DNA of 42,105 nucleotides, taken from positions 1 through 42,105 of the forward strand of contig CAMAYR010000007.1 in NCBI GenBank assembly GCA_945862355.1. Reading direction: 5' to 3'. Below are positions 7,643 through 16,779 of the stretch, piece by piece. Source of the DNA: Devosia equisanguinis. Its GTDB lineage: Bacteria > Pseudomonadota > Alphaproteobacteria > Rhizobiales > Hyphomicrobiaceae. The translations under genes and the position numbers were made by a program. The notes below the pieces were generated by a model. The model was given only the letters and a program-made list of their open reading frames with translations. It did not search any database and had not been told where the DNA came from. Positions within the stretch are counted from its first letter, which is position 1. Each line of letters opens with the position of its first letter.

Positions 7643-8617
7643 CTATGAATGAGACCGCACGAACGCATCGAGCAGCCGGTTGAACGCAGCCGGGTGCTCG
7701 CGATAGACGAAGTGCCCAGAGCGGTTGAAGATGCGTACCTCGGTCTTGCGCTGGCGCTTCATGAACAGCTCGATGAGCTGCATGCCGGCCTCCAGCGTCG
7801 CGCCGGGATCGTTGTAGCCCCACACCACAAGGGTCGGGCATGGCATGCCCTGCTCGATCAACCAGCGGTGGACCTCGCCGCGCTGCTTTTGCATCTGCGG
7901 CGCGAACTGCTTCGGCAGCAGGGCCTCCTTGACCATCTTGTCGACCGAGACGCGGTTTCGCTCGGTCAGACCGATAGCGAGGCTGTCGTCGATCCAGGCC
8001 TCCGTGACGATCTTCGGATTATAGGAGTAGTTCTCCAGATACCAGCGGATCGATTCTCGCGTGGTCTCCGGCTGTGGACGGTTCTTCACTGCCAGGTGCG
8101 TGCGGGTGGTGCCGGGAGACAGCGTGCCCGACGACACGCAGGTGCTCGTGCGTACAAGATCGGGCCGTTCCATCGCAATTCGCGTGACGATGTAGCCACC
8201 GCGACTGTGGCCTACGAGGTGGTAGGGCTTTTTACCCAGCTTATCGAGGAATGCGATGATGTGCTGTACGCTGGCGTGCATGGTGTAGTCGGCATCGGTT
8301 CTCGGGTTGTCCGTGTAACCCTGACCGAGCCGGTCTAGCGAGATCGTATTGTAATGCCTCGCCAGTGCTGGAAAGTTCAACTCCCACACACGCGCCGAGC
8401 TCGAGCCGTCGGTCGAGCCCATCTGTACGCCATGGATGAACACGATGCGATCGCCGGCGCCCTGGTCGAAATAGCGCGTGCGGATGCCGTCGACGTCGAT
8501 CCATCTCTCCGGCCCCATGTCGAGGGAATCCGGGCGCCATGAGGCATCGCCATCGATGGCGGCTGGCTTCGATGCGCCGGCTTTGGGCGCTGATTGCTTC
8601 TTCGGCTTAGTTGCCAT
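7643..8617 (-). CDS. Alpha/beta hydrolase (MhpC/BphD-like), copy 1
   Basis: 324 residues. A charged Lys/Ala-rich N-terminal extension (about 35 residues) precedes the fold: WIDVDGIRTRYFDQG, oxyanion-region HGVQMG, nucleophile Ser138 in VGHSRGGY, probable acid Asp270 (GYNDPGAT) and His302 (SGHFVYREHP). It resembles C-C bond hydrolases and esterases of aromatic ring-cleavage pathways, but this superfamily is too broad to name a substrate. Its start overlaps the end of the paralogue upstream (8607) by 11 bp, so the two are translationally coupled. The pair appears to be a tandem duplication that has diverged. Confidence 0.85.
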   Translation of the reverse strand: MATKPKKQSAPKAGASKPAAIDGDASWRPDSLDMGPERWIDVDGIRTRYFDQGAGDRIVFIHGVQMGSTDGSSSARVWELNFPALARHYNTISLDRLGQGYTDNPRTDADYTMHASVQHIIAFLDKLGKKPYHLVGHSRGGYIVTRIAMERPDLVRTSTCVSSGTLSPGTTRTHLAVKNRPQPETTRESIRWYLENYSYNPKIVTEAWIDDSLAIGLTERNRVSVDKMVKEALLPKQFAPQMQKQRGEVHRWLIEQGMPCPTLVVWGYNDPGATLEAGMQLIELFMKRQRKTEVRIFNRSGHFVYREHPAAFNRLLDAFVRSHS

Positions 8618-9506
8618 GGGCGACGCCCTCCACGAACTCGGTGATGACGCGATTGAACTCCTCAGGGCGCTCGCGGAAGCTGAAGTGACCGCCCTCGTTG
8701 ACGATGTGCATGCTGAGGCGGCCCGTCTTCTCCGCGATAACGTCGTAGAGCTTCATGCCGAGATCGATCGGCGCCGTCGGATCGTTCCACGCCCAAACCA
8801 GCAGGATCGGCCGACGGAACCCTTCGGCCTTGATACGCATTAAAAACTCTTCCTTGTCGGCGAGCAGCCCGGGCAGGAAGCGCGACGCCATCAGCCCCTC
8901 GGCATGCATCTTGTCGATGGCAGCCTTGTTCTTCGGCGACTCGGTGATCTTCTGCTTCATCGCCAGCCAAGCGTCGGTAACGTGGTCGGATCGGAATGAG
9001 TATTGCTCGTAGACCCAGCGCGAGGACCAGCTCGTTCCGGGTACGTAGGGGTTGGTGCAGAACACCACATCGTTGCGGCCAGTACCGGGTGCCGCCGTGT
9101 TGCTGTCGACGATGACGCAACTGCTCACGAGCCGTGGCGTGTCCAGTGCGATGCGCGCGGCCACGTAGCCGCCGCGGCTGTGGCCGACCAGATGGCAGGG
9201 CCCCTTGCCCAGTAGCTCGAGAAAGCGAGTCGCGTGGCGCACCGAGGCCGCCATCGTGCAATCCTCGTCGCGCTTGGGATTGTCGGTCCAGCCCTGCCCG
9301 ATCCGATCGATCGATATCACCTTGAAGCGCTTTGCAAGCACGGAAAAATTGAGGTCCCAGTCCTCGGCATTCTCTCCGCCCGAGGCATCGCCCATTTGTC
9401 CGCCGTGAATGAGCACGATGGGCGCCTCGCCGTCTCCAGCCTCGAAATAGCGGGTTCGTATCCCGTCCACGTCGAGCCACTTCTCGCCATAGGTCTGCAG
9501 TGACAT
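8607..9506 (-). CDS. Alpha/beta hydrolase (MhpC/BphD-like), copy 2
   Basis: 299 residues from the ATG at 9506, with GGAG 7 bp upstream. It shares the segment WLDVDGIRTRYFEAG and the overall plan with the downstream copy: HGGQMG, nucleophile Ser110 (VGHSRGGY), His274 (GGHFSFRERP). It lacks the Lys/Ala-rich N-terminal extension of the neighbour. First gene of a two-gene minus-strand operon divergent from the interrupted monooxygenase at 9930. Two similar hydrolases side by side suggest either a heteromeric enzyme or two related ester or ring-cleavage substrates; neither is shown by the sequence. Confidence 0.85.
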   Translation of the reverse strand: MSLQTYGEKWLDVDGIRTRYFEAGDGEAPIVLIHGGQMGDASGGENAEDWDLNFSVLAKRFKVISIDRIGQGWTDNPKRDEDCTMAASVRHATRFLELLGKGPCHLVGHSRGGYVAARIALDTPRLVSSCVIVDSNTAAPGTGRNDVVFCTNPYVPGTSWSSRWVYEQYSFRSDHVTDAWLAMKQKITESPKNKAAIDKMHAEGLMASRFLPGLLADKEEFLMRIKAEGFRRPILLVWAWNDPTAPIDLGMKLYDVIAEKTGRLSMHIVNEGGHFSFRERPEEFNRVITEFVEGVAHGN

Positions 9507-9929
9507 GCCCGCTCCTCGATGTGTGCGATTATGAATTCGCATCGCTCAAGCTCGCAATGGCCAGCCCTCTCAAGCTGGTTCAGGCCTAACGTAGTTTGGA
9601 GTTGGTTTTGGCGCCAGAGCGATCAGGATCAGCGATCATGGACGAAACGGCTGTGTGGTCGAGGGCGCGCGCGGACTGGGCAACGCCGATCGTGTGCTTT
9701 GGGAGACGGCCGGCGATGCTACCGAAGTCCTCGATCGAGAAAGCGTGGTTTATCATGCAGCGATATCCGCGGCACCTTGGTCTCGCTGCTGGTCATGCCA
9801 GTATCCGGCAATGGTCCGCACAGTCGCCGCGGACAATGAAACTGAAATCCGATTTCAAAAAGGTGTTGCCAGGTGCGAACGCATTGACGTTAGATGGATC
9901 GCAGGGGAGACATGAGGTAGGACACGACG
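9507..9929. other. Divergent intergenic region
   Basis: 423 bp between the hydrolase operon (minus) and the luciferase-like gene (plus). No gene recognised. It contains the palindrome at 9843-9857 listed separately. No clear -35/-10 pair was found on either strand. Confidence 0.5.
9843..9857. promoter_or_regulatory. Palindromic operator candidate (TGAAAT-CCG-ATTTCA)
   Basis: A perfect 6-bp inverted repeat with a 3-bp centre, 72 bp before the ATG of the luciferase-like gene. An additional TGAAAC half-site directly precedes it. It matches the site at 5094 in 13 of 15 positions, and both lie upstream of catabolic oxidoreductase genes. Confidence 0.5.
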
Positions 9930-11207
9930 ATGCCGGCAGCCGCTGAAGCCAATCGTGCCGAGGTATTTTCCTGGCACTTCGCACCGTGGCCCTATCTCGA
10001 TGAAAGCTTCGAGAAAAAATACGAAAGCGGCTGGATCACGATCCCCAACAAAGAGTTCGATCGCAAGAAGGCACGTGGTCTCTTCCAAGAGTACATCGAC
10101 GGTCTGGCGCATGCCGATGAGGTCGGCTTCGACGGTGTGGTTTTGAACGAGCATCACCAGAATATCTATGGATTGATGCCCTCTCCCAATATTCTGGCGG
10201 CGGCGCTCACTCAGCGCATGAAGCACGGCAAGATCGTCGTGCTCGGGAACCTCGTGCCGCTCCACTTCCGTCCGCTGCGTGTGGCGGAGGAGTACGCAAT
10301 GCTCGATTGCATGACAGATGGGCGCATTATTGCCGGCTTCGCGCCGGGCGGCGGGCACGAGGCGTTCAGCTATTCCTACTCCATGCCGCTCGCCCGCGAG
10401 CGCTTCTGGGAGGGCATCGATCTCATAATGCAAGCGTGGACCAAGCCCGGCCCGACCGAGTTCTATGGCAAGCATTATCAGATGCGCTACGTGAACCCGT
10501 GGCCGCAGCCGCTGCAGACGCCGCATCCGCCGGTCTGGGTGCCAGGCTCCAACAGTGAGGATACGATGTATCAGGCCGCCAAGCGCGGCTTCTGCTAATT
10601 CGTCTCGACGCGTTCCAAGCTTGCCGGTGTCAAGCGTTCGACCTTGCGGTTCGAAGAAATCGTCGGCGAGGTCGGCAAGACATTTCATCCAAAGCAGATG
10701 GGGCTCTTGTTCAGCGTCTACGTCGGCGAGACCGATCAGATCGCGCGCAAGGAGTGCGAGGAGGCGGTATTCTATTTCACGAAGTATTGTCTGAAGGGGC
10801 ATCAGAGGCGAAAGGGGCGCCGTCTCACCATGGCGCCGGGTGGCCTCAGCCCGAGCACGTATCAGCGCTATCTCGAAACATCCGACGTTACCGCCAAGAT
10901 GTTGGGCGATGCGGAGAGCTGGGCAGACCTCGACCAGATGGGCTCGATCATCGTCGGCAGCCCTGAGACGGTGTTCGACAAGCTGTGGCCGTTCATCACC
11001 GAGGCGCACATCGGCAACCTGCTGATCCAGTTTCACATCGGCAACCTCAGCAAGGAGCTGACGCTGAAGAGCCAGGCGCTGTTTGCCGAGAAGGTGCTGC
11101 CGCGGCTGAAGGCTGATAGCCAGAAATTCTTCGAGAAGAACTATCCGGTTGCGACCAAGGGCAAGGGCAAGAGTAAGGCCGCGGCCAAGAAGAAGGTGCC
11201 GGCGTGA
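9930..11207 (+). pseudogene. Luciferase-like (LLM) flavin-dependent monooxygenase with internal TAA
   Basis: From ATG 9930 the frame encodes an LLM-family enzyme: EVFSWHFAPWPYLDE, ADEVGFDGVVLNEHHQ, an AEEYAMLDCMTDGRIIAGF core, and PPVWVPGSNSEDT. It then meets TAA at 10596-10598. The same frame continues without a further stop to 11207 (FVSTRSKLAGVKR, then GSIIVGSPETVFDKLWPF and a Lys-rich tail), giving the full family length of about 425 codons. One substitution (for example TAC or TAT to TAA) explains this. The enzyme would oxidise an organic substrate with FMNH2 and oxygen. It is either a recent pseudogene, a sequencing error, or a read-through case. Its end overlaps the next hydrolase start. 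Confidence 0.8.
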
Positions 11208-12055
11208 TGAACGTGACGACGGTAAATGTCCGTGGCAAATCGATAGAGATGCTGGAAGCCGGAAGCGGGCCAGCGGTGCTCTACCTGCACGGCGTCTACG
11301 ACGTGCACACCTTCCAGGGCAAGCCTTTCCCGTTTCACGAGCGGTTGGCGCGCCACTGCCGGCTGATGATGCCGGCGTTGCCGGGGTGCGGCACGTCACT
11401 TGGGATCGCGGACATCACGCATATCGAGGACCTCGCTTTTCACTACCTCGACCTGCTCGATGCGCTGAAGATCAAGGAAGCGACAATCGTCGGCTTCTGT
11501 CTGGGCGGCTGGATCGCGGCTGAGATGGCGGTCCGCAACCCTGAGCGTGTGGGCAAGCTCGTGCTGATCGGAGCCGGGGGGTTGCAAATGAAAGGTGCGC
11601 TCAACGCGGACCTCTTCATGTACTCGCAGAACCGGGACGGCGGAGTGATGCTCGAGCTGCGCGAACTCTTGTTCGGCGATGCCGATGGCAAGCAGGCCAA
11701 CGAAATCGTGCCGGACGGACGCGTGTCGGTGGCCGACGAGGTGCGCCGCTACAAGGGCCTCACGATCGCCGGTCGCGTCGGCTGGGAGCCGCCGTACTTT
11801 CTCGACATGAAGCTGCAGAGCCGGCTGCATCGCATTACGGCACCGACACTACTGCTCTGGGGCGAGAGGGACCGGCTGATTCCGCTCGCTAACGGCAAAG
11901 CTTATGCGTCCGGCATTCCGAAGACGTCGCTGCAGACGATCAAGGACGCGGGTCATTCCGTTCACATCGAAAATCCGGACGAGTGCCTGAAGCAGATCGT
12001 GCCGTTCATCGAGACGGGCGCGCTGCCCAAGACGAAGGCCAGGGCTAATGTTTAG
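11207..12055 (+). CDS. Alpha/beta hydrolase with Cys at the nucleophile position
   Basis: 282 residues from ATG 11207, which shares its A with the TGA of the upstream monooxygenase (a GTG at 11204 is the alternative); translational coupling is likely. The fold is clear: LYLHGVYD near residue 25, nucleophile elbow VGFCLGGW with Cys98 instead of the usual Ser, acid region WGERDRLIP, and His in DAGHSVHIENP. A Cys nucleophile is known in dienelactone hydrolases, which have a similar GYCLGG elbow, but the rest here is closer to MhpC-type hydrolases. It may act on the product of the preceding monooxygenase. With that gene interrupted, its expression could be affected. Confidence 0.85.
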   Translation: MNVTTVNVRGKSIEMLEAGSGPAVLYLHGVYDVHTFQGKPFPFHERLARHCRLMMPALPGCGTSLGIADITHIEDLAFHYLDLLDALKIKEATIVGFCLGGWIAAEMAVRNPERVGKLVLIGAGGLQMKGALNADLFMYSQNRDGGVMLELRELLFGDADGKQANEIVPDGRVSVADEVRRYKGLTIAGRVGWEPPYFLDMKLQSRLHRITAPTLLLWGERDRLIPLANGKAYASGIPKTSLQTIKDAGHSVHIENPDECLKQIVPFIETGALPKTKARANV

Positions 12056-12085
12056 TCTGCCATACCAGATGGACGAGCTTGGATT

Positions 12086-12103
12086 CCTCATGGCAGCATG
12101 AGG
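12086..12103. terminator. Weak hairpin after hydrolase gene
   Basis: CCTCATG / CATGAGG with a GCAG loop, 30 bp downstream of the hydrolase stop. There is no U-run, so at most a weak or factor-dependent terminator separating this gene from the ABC operon. Confidence 0.3.
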
Positions 12104-12221
12104 GTAAAACACGGAGCAACGCGGACTGAAGCGCGATCGCCGCGCCTAGAACCGCGCTGACGGGCATGGGAGCAACGGGGCGGCGCCTACGTCTACCCCG
12201 ACCTGACGATGGGAGGCTGCA

Positions 12222-13859
12222 TTGCGACGGACTCATCTGGTTCTCGGTCTCGCTGTCTTGCTTTTGGCGACACCCGTTGCCGCTCAGAATAGCCCGCCTA
12301 CCGGGAAGATGACGATCGGCCTGTCCTCGATCGGCCTGTCCTCGATCGGCACGGCCGAGCAGTGGCTGCCGTGGCTCGAATCGGGCCGCGAAGGCTGGCT
12401 AGGCCTCGAGCCCGTCTACGAGTCGCTGGTCGGCTCCGAGCCCAAGACCGGCGCCTTCCTGCCGCAGCTGGCAGAGCGCTGGCAGATGGAGGACGGCGGG
12501 CTGCGCTGGCGTTTTCACTTGCGGAAGGGCGTCAAGTTCCACGACGGTGGCGACTTTACCGCCCAGGACGTGGTGTTCTCCCACGAGCACATGGTCGGCA
12601 AGAAGTCGGTCGCATCGGCCAGTGCCGTGCTGCGCAATCTCGTCGGCCGGATCGAGGTCGTCGGCCCGCATGAGATCGTCTACCATCTCAAGCAACCCGA
12701 TGTGACGTTTCTCGGCCGGGTCGGCACCACACTTTTCGGCGTGGTATCGAAGGCCTACGGGGAGCGTGTCGGCGAGAGGGAGGCAGCAAGCAAGCCGGTC
12801 GGCACCGGGCCGTACCGGATGATGGAGCACCGGCGCCAGCAGTCGATCGTCTACGATGCGGTGGAAAACCACTACCTCGACAAGCCCGGCTTCAAGACTG
12901 TGGTGCTACGCCGCGTGCCGGATCAGGCCGCTCGACTTGCCATGCTGCGCAGCCGCGAGATAGACATCTCCGAGATCCCGTTCCGGCTCAAGCGGGAGGC
13001 CGAGGCGGCAGGCCTCAAGATCTTCCGCGTTCCGGGCGCCGCCATTTATCACCTCCAGCTCGGCGGCCAGCTTTCGCCAAAGCGGGAGCAGTTCGACAAG
13101 ACCGTGCCGTGGGTCGCCGACCCCGCCGATCCCGCGAGCGCCGAGCGTGCGCGCAAAGTGCGTCTCGCGCTGAACCTCGCCGTCGACAAGCGTGCGATCA
13201 TCCGCGCCGTATTCGAGGGCGAGGGCTCGCCTTCCATCTCGCCGTTCTTCGCTCCGGAATCGGAGTTCAATGCGCCGGGCACCAAGGCTGTCGGCTATGA
13301 CCCGAAGGAGGCCAAGCGACTGCTGGCCGAGGCGGGCTATCCCAACGGCTTCAGCAGAGAGATCGAGATGCTCCTGATGCCATGGCCGGGGCGGGCGGAA
13401 ATGGCTGACGTGGGCGAGGTCGTGGCCGGGTTCTGGGAGAAGAACCTAGGTCTCAAGGTGCGCCGTCGGCCGATCGACTGGGCCACGTTCGCGCCCAACT
13501 ACGCTGCCTCACGCAAGATGCCGTGGGTGACGTGGGCGCAAGGCTTCAATCCGCGCGTGTTCCCTGACCCGATCAACGGCATGGACTCCTGGCTGATGAC
13601 CTCTTCGCGGTATAACTCGGTCGGCGAATACCCCGAGATCGACGCGCTCGCGGGCAAAGTGCGCGGCGAGGCCGACGCCAAGAAGCGCGTCGAACTCTAC
13701 CGCCAGATGGCCAAGGTCTTCGCGGAGAACCATTACGCAGTGCCGATAGCCTCCGTCCCCGCACTCTACGCCTACAACGACAAGCGCATCGCCTCCTGGA
13801 ACTTTCCGCGCGGCGAGGCCTACATCAGCGGCTATCATCGGGCGAAGCCGGCGAAGTGA
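12222..13859 (+). CDS. Family 5 (DppA/OppA-type) ABC transporter substrate-binding protein
   Basis: 545 residues. The start is a TTG at 12222, supported by GGGAGG 6 bp upstream and by the signal peptide that follows (RRTHLVLGLAVLLLATPVAAQ). The mature protein has the SBP_bac_5 signatures: LEPVYESLVG, WRFHLRKGVKFHDGGDFTAQDVVFS, and GYDPKEAKRLLAEAGYPNGF. It delivers peptides, nickel complexes or other small organics to the permeases encoded next. A 15-bp perfect tandem duplication (12315-12344) repeats the residues IGLSS near the mature N-terminus. First gene of a five-gene importer operon. Ligand unknown. Confidence 0.92.
   Translation: MRRTHLVLGLAVLLLATPVAAQNSPPTGKMTIGLSSIGLSSIGTAEQWLPWLESGREGWLGLEPVYESLVGSEPKTGAFLPQLAERWQMEDGGLRWRFHLRKGVKFHDGGDFTAQDVVFSHEHMVGKKSVASASAVLRNLVGRIEVVGPHEIVYHLKQPDVTFLGRVGTTLFGVVSKAYGERVGEREAASKPVGTGPYRMMEHRRQQSIVYDAVENHYLDKPGFKTVVLRRVPDQAARLAMLRSREIDISEIPFRLKREAEAAGLKIFRVPGAAIYHLQLGGQLSPKREQFDKTVPWVADPADPASAERARKVRLALNLAVDKRAIIRAVFEGEGSPSISPFFAPESEFNAPGTKAVGYDPKEAKRLLAEAGYPNGFSREIEMLLMPWPGRAEMADVGEVVAGFWEKNLGLKVRRRPIDWATFAPNYAASRKMPWVTWAQGFNPRVFPDPINGMDSWLMTSSRYNSVGEYPEIDALAGKVRGEADAKKRVELYRQMAKVFAENHYAVPIASVPALYAYNDKRIASWNFPRGEAYISGYHRAKPAK
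12315..12344 (+). repeat. 15-bp tandem duplication in coding sequence
   Basis: ATCGGCCTGTCCTCG occurs twice in tandem (12315-12329, 12330-12344), followed by a partial third copy ATCGGC. It keeps frame and repeats five residues near the mature N-terminus of the binding protein, consistent with replication slippage. Confidence 0.85.
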
Positions 13860-13967
13860 ATGCTGCATTCCGCGGTCGGCGGTTGAGCGGCAGTCGGAGG
13901 ATCGAGAGGCTGATATGCAGCAAGCTGTGCCGACTGACGACTGCCGACCGTCGCTTGGCGCTTAGCC

Positions 13968-14885
13968 ATGCTCCGTTTCGCCCTCTCCCGCCTTGCCCAA
14001 GCCGCTGTGACGCTGTGGATGGTCGCCACGGTGGTGTTCTTCCTGGCGCGGTTGTCGGGGGATCCGGTTGCGCTGCTCGCCGGCGAGAATGCGACCGCTG
14101 AGTACGAGGCGGAGATGCGGACCCGGTTCGGGCTCGATCTGCCGATGTGGCAACAGTATCTCGTGTACCTGCGCCAGCTCGTGGTCGGCGATCTTGGAAC
14201 CTCTATCGTGTCAGGCGAGCCGGCCTTGACACAGGTTCTGGACCGCTGGCCAGCGACGCTGGAGATCGCGATTGCCGGCATTGTCATAACTCTCGCGCTG
14301 GCACTGCCGATCGGCGTCTACGCTGCCGCCAACCGTGGCTCCATGCTCGACACGGCCGCGCGCGCGTTTGCGATCCTTGGACAGGCGGTTCCAGCCTTCT
14401 GGGTCGGCCTGATCTTCATCATGGTTTTCGCGGTGCATCTGGGCTGGTTGCCCGCCGGCGGTCGCGGCACGGTCTGGCATGTCATCCTGCCGGCAATCAC
14501 CACGGGCTGGTTCGCGGTGGCCGGCATAATGCGTCTCACTCGCTCGAGCATGCTCGAGGTGCTCGTCAGTGAATACGTGAAGCTCGCTCGCGCCAAGGGG
14601 CTACCCACCCGTCAGGTGATTTGGAAGCATGCGTTCCGCAACGCAACGATCCCCGTCATCACGTTCACAGCGCTCGTCGTGCTCTCGCAATTCCTCACGG
14701 GCTCGATCGTGGCGGAGACGGTTTTCTCCTATCCCGGCGTCGGCAGTCTCGTAATCGATGCGGTGAGGAAGCGCGATTTTCCGCAGCTGCAGGCCGCGGT
14801 GATTTTCCTCTCGACGCTCTACGTGTTCGTCAATCTTGCGATCGACCTGATGTACGGTTGGCTCGATCCGCGGATCAGAGGGTGA
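13968..14885 (+). CDS. ABC transporter permease, DppB type
   Basis: 305 residues with an N-terminal signal-anchor (FALSRLAQAAVTLWMVATVVFFLARLSGDP), typical of DppB-type subunits. About six membrane segments follow, and the EAA loop is visible as VKLARAKGLPTRQVIWKHAFRNATIPVI (residues about 205-232), which docks to the ATPases. The C-terminus YVFVNLAIDLMYGWLDPRIR is standard. No good ribosome site precedes the ATG at 13968, 108 bp after the binding-protein gene. Forms the channel with the next gene product. Confidence 0.92.
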   Translation: MLRFALSRLAQAAVTLWMVATVVFFLARLSGDPVALLAGENATAEYEAEMRTRFGLDLPMWQQYLVYLRQLVVGDLGTSIVSGEPALTQVLDRWPATLEIAIAGIVITLALALPIGVYAAANRGSMLDTAARAFAILGQAVPAFWVGLIFIMVFAVHLGWLPAGGRGTVWHVILPAITTGWFAVAGIMRLTRSSMLEVLVSEYVKLARAKGLPTRQVIWKHAFRNATIPVITFTALVVLSQFLTGSIVAETVFSYPGVGSLVIDAVRKRDFPQLQAAVIFLSTLYVFVNLAIDLMYGWLDPRIRG

Positions 14886-14894
14886 GGCGCCCGC

Positions 14895-15791
14895 ATGGCC
14901 CTGGCAGAGGAAGTGGCGAGCAATCAGGATACCGGCCCCAACCGCCGCGTCGGCCTGTGGCAGCGCATGCGTGGTCTGCCTCTACTGCCGATCGCCGCCA
15001 TCCTCATCCTGACTTGCATGGCGATCGCCGCGCCGTGGATCGCGCCGTATCCGCCGACCGAGCAGAGCCTCCTGGACCGGCTTAAGCCGCCGTTCTGGCT
15101 AGATGGCGGAGATCTCGGTCATCTGCTGGGCACCGACCACTTCGGTCGCGATATTCTATCCCGGGTGATCTGGGGGGCGCGTGTCTCGCTCAGCGTCGCC
15201 CTCGTCGCGATCGTCTTCGCCGGTGCCATCGGTACCATTGTCGGCATCGTCGCCGGTTACTTCGGCGGCTTCCTCGAGATTGCGCTGATGCGGATCGTCG
15301 ATGCGTTCCTGGCGGTTCCGGCCGTGCTCGTCGCGATCGTGCTGGGCGCCACGCTGGGTCCGAGCTTCGAGAACGTCGTCATCGTGATCGGCCTGCTCTA
15401 CTGGCCGCGCTATGCCCGCCAGGTGCGCGGTGAAACGCTCTCGATCAAGCGCAGCGACTATGTGCTGCTGGCGCGCGTTGCGGGCTGCTCCAACCTGCGC
15501 ATTCTCGCAACCCACATTTTCCCGAACCTGGTCCCGTCGCTGCTAGTGCTCGCAAGCCTGCAGGTCGGTGCTGCGATCATCCTGGAGGCAACGCTGAGCT
15601 TTCTCGGAGTTGGGATCCCGCCGCCACACCCAGCCTGGGGCGTCATTGTCGAGGACGGTCGCGGCATGCTCGCCTCGGGCTGGTGGATATCGCTGTTCCC
15701 TGGCCTCGCCATAGCCATCACGGTGCTTGCCTTCAACCTGACCGGCGATTGGATCCGAGATCGGCTCGATCCGAAGCTGAGGAGCCGGTGA
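14895..15791 (+). CDS. ABC transporter permease, DppC type
   Basis: 298 residues, 9 bp after the dppB-type stop. It has the OppC-like N-terminal region (first membrane helix PLLPIAAILILTCMAIAAPW) and the conserved HLLGTDHFGRDILSRVIWGARVSL motif. The EAA loop is VLLARVAGCSNLRILATHIFPNL, and the conserved LEATLSFLGVGIPPPHPAWG follows. Pairs with the DppB-type subunit to form the pore. Confidence 0.92.
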   Translation: MALAEEVASNQDTGPNRRVGLWQRMRGLPLLPIAAILILTCMAIAAPWIAPYPPTEQSLLDRLKPPFWLDGGDLGHLLGTDHFGRDILSRVIWGARVSLSVALVAIVFAGAIGTIVGIVAGYFGGFLEIALMRIVDAFLAVPAVLVAIVLGATLGPSFENVVIVIGLLYWPRYARQVRGETLSIKRSDYVLLARVAGCSNLRILATHIFPNLVPSLLVLASLQVGAAIILEATLSFLGVGIPPPHPAWGVIVEDGRGMLASGWWISLFPGLAIAITVLAFNLTGDWIRDRLDPKLRSR

Positions 15792-15792
15792 G

Positions 15793-16779
15793 ATGGCGGC
15801 TGTGCCTGTGCTTCGCATCGAAGGTCTGACGACCGAGCTGCGCTCCTCCAAGGCGGCGCGGGTGCTCGCGGTCGATGACGTGACGTTCGATCTTTATGCA
15901 GGTGAGACGCTCGGGCTCGTTGGTGAGTCGGGCTCTGGAAAGAGCCTCACCTGCCTGTCGATCCTGCGGCTGATCCCGGCCACCGTCGGAAAAGTAGCCG
16001 CCGGGCACGTGATGCTTGAAGGCAAGGATCTGCTGGCCTTGCCGGAAGAAGATATGCGTGCTGTGCGCGGCCGGCGCATATCGATCATCCTGCAGGACCC
16101 GATGACGTCCCTGAATCCGGTGCTACGCATAGGCGACCAGGTCGGCGAGGCGATCGGGCTCTATCGCGCCCTCAAGGGCAAGCCGCTGCGCACCGCGGTC
16201 ATCGAGGCGCTACGCGCCATGCGCATCCCCGCGCCGGCGGAGCGCGTCGATGTCTATCCGCACCAGATGTCGGGTGGCATGCGCCAACGGGTCGGCGCCG
16301 CGATCGGCATGGCCGGCCCGCCAGCGGTGCTGATCGCGGACGAGCCGACGACGGCACTCGACGCCACTGTGCAAGCGCAGTTTCTGACGTTGCTGAAGGA
16401 CGTGCAGCGGCAGACGGGCCTCGCCATCCTGTTCGTGACGCACGACTTCGGCATAGTCGCCAGCTTGTGTGACCGGGTCGCCGTGATGTACGCGGGCCGC
16501 ATCGTCGAGCTCGCACCCGTGGCCGAGTTGTTCGAGCGCCCGCGACATCCCTACACGGAGGCGCTGCTGCGCTCCGTGCCGGACCTGGAGGCGGATGTCG
16601 AGCGGCTCTACAGCATCGACGGACATCCCCCAGCGCTCGATGCGCTACCGAAAGGCTGCAGCTTTGCCCCGCGCTGTCCCTTGGCGAGCGAGGTGTGCCG
16701 CGAGCGAAAACCGCCGCGAGTCGAAACAGGCGCTGGACACTGGGCCGAGTGCTGGAAGCTGGTGGAAAATGTCGGCTGA
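15793..16779 (+). CDS. ABC transporter ATP-binding protein, DppD type
   Basis: 328 residues starting one base after the permease stop. Walker A is GESGSGKS (around residue 44), the signature is MSGGMRQRV, and Walker B is VLIADEPTTALD. A C-terminal oligopeptide/dipeptide extension carries cysteines in CSFAPRCPLASEVCRERKP, the motif that in related proteins binds an iron-sulfur cluster. Powers the importer with the next ATPase. Confidence 0.93.
   Translation: MAAVPVLRIEGLTTELRSSKAARVLAVDDVTFDLYAGETLGLVGESGSGKSLTCLSILRLIPATVGKVAAGHVMLEGKDLLALPEEDMRAVRGRRISIILQDPMTSLNPVLRIGDQVGEAIGLYRALKGKPLRTAVIEALRAMRIPAPAERVDVYPHQMSGGMRQRVGAAIGMAGPPAVLIADEPTTALDATVQAQFLTLLKDVQRQTGLAILFVTHDFGIVASLCDRVAVMYAGRIVELAPVAELFERPRHPYTEALLRSVPDLEADVERLYSIDGHPPALDALPKGCSFAPRCPLASEVCRERKPPRVETGAGHWAECWKLVENVG

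Noticed and set aside
9855-11399. Minus-strand frame of 514 codons opposite the interrupted monooxygenase
   Set aside because: Long, but without any recognisable motif. The plus strand carries clear LLM-family and hydrolase motifs, so this is an antisense artefact.
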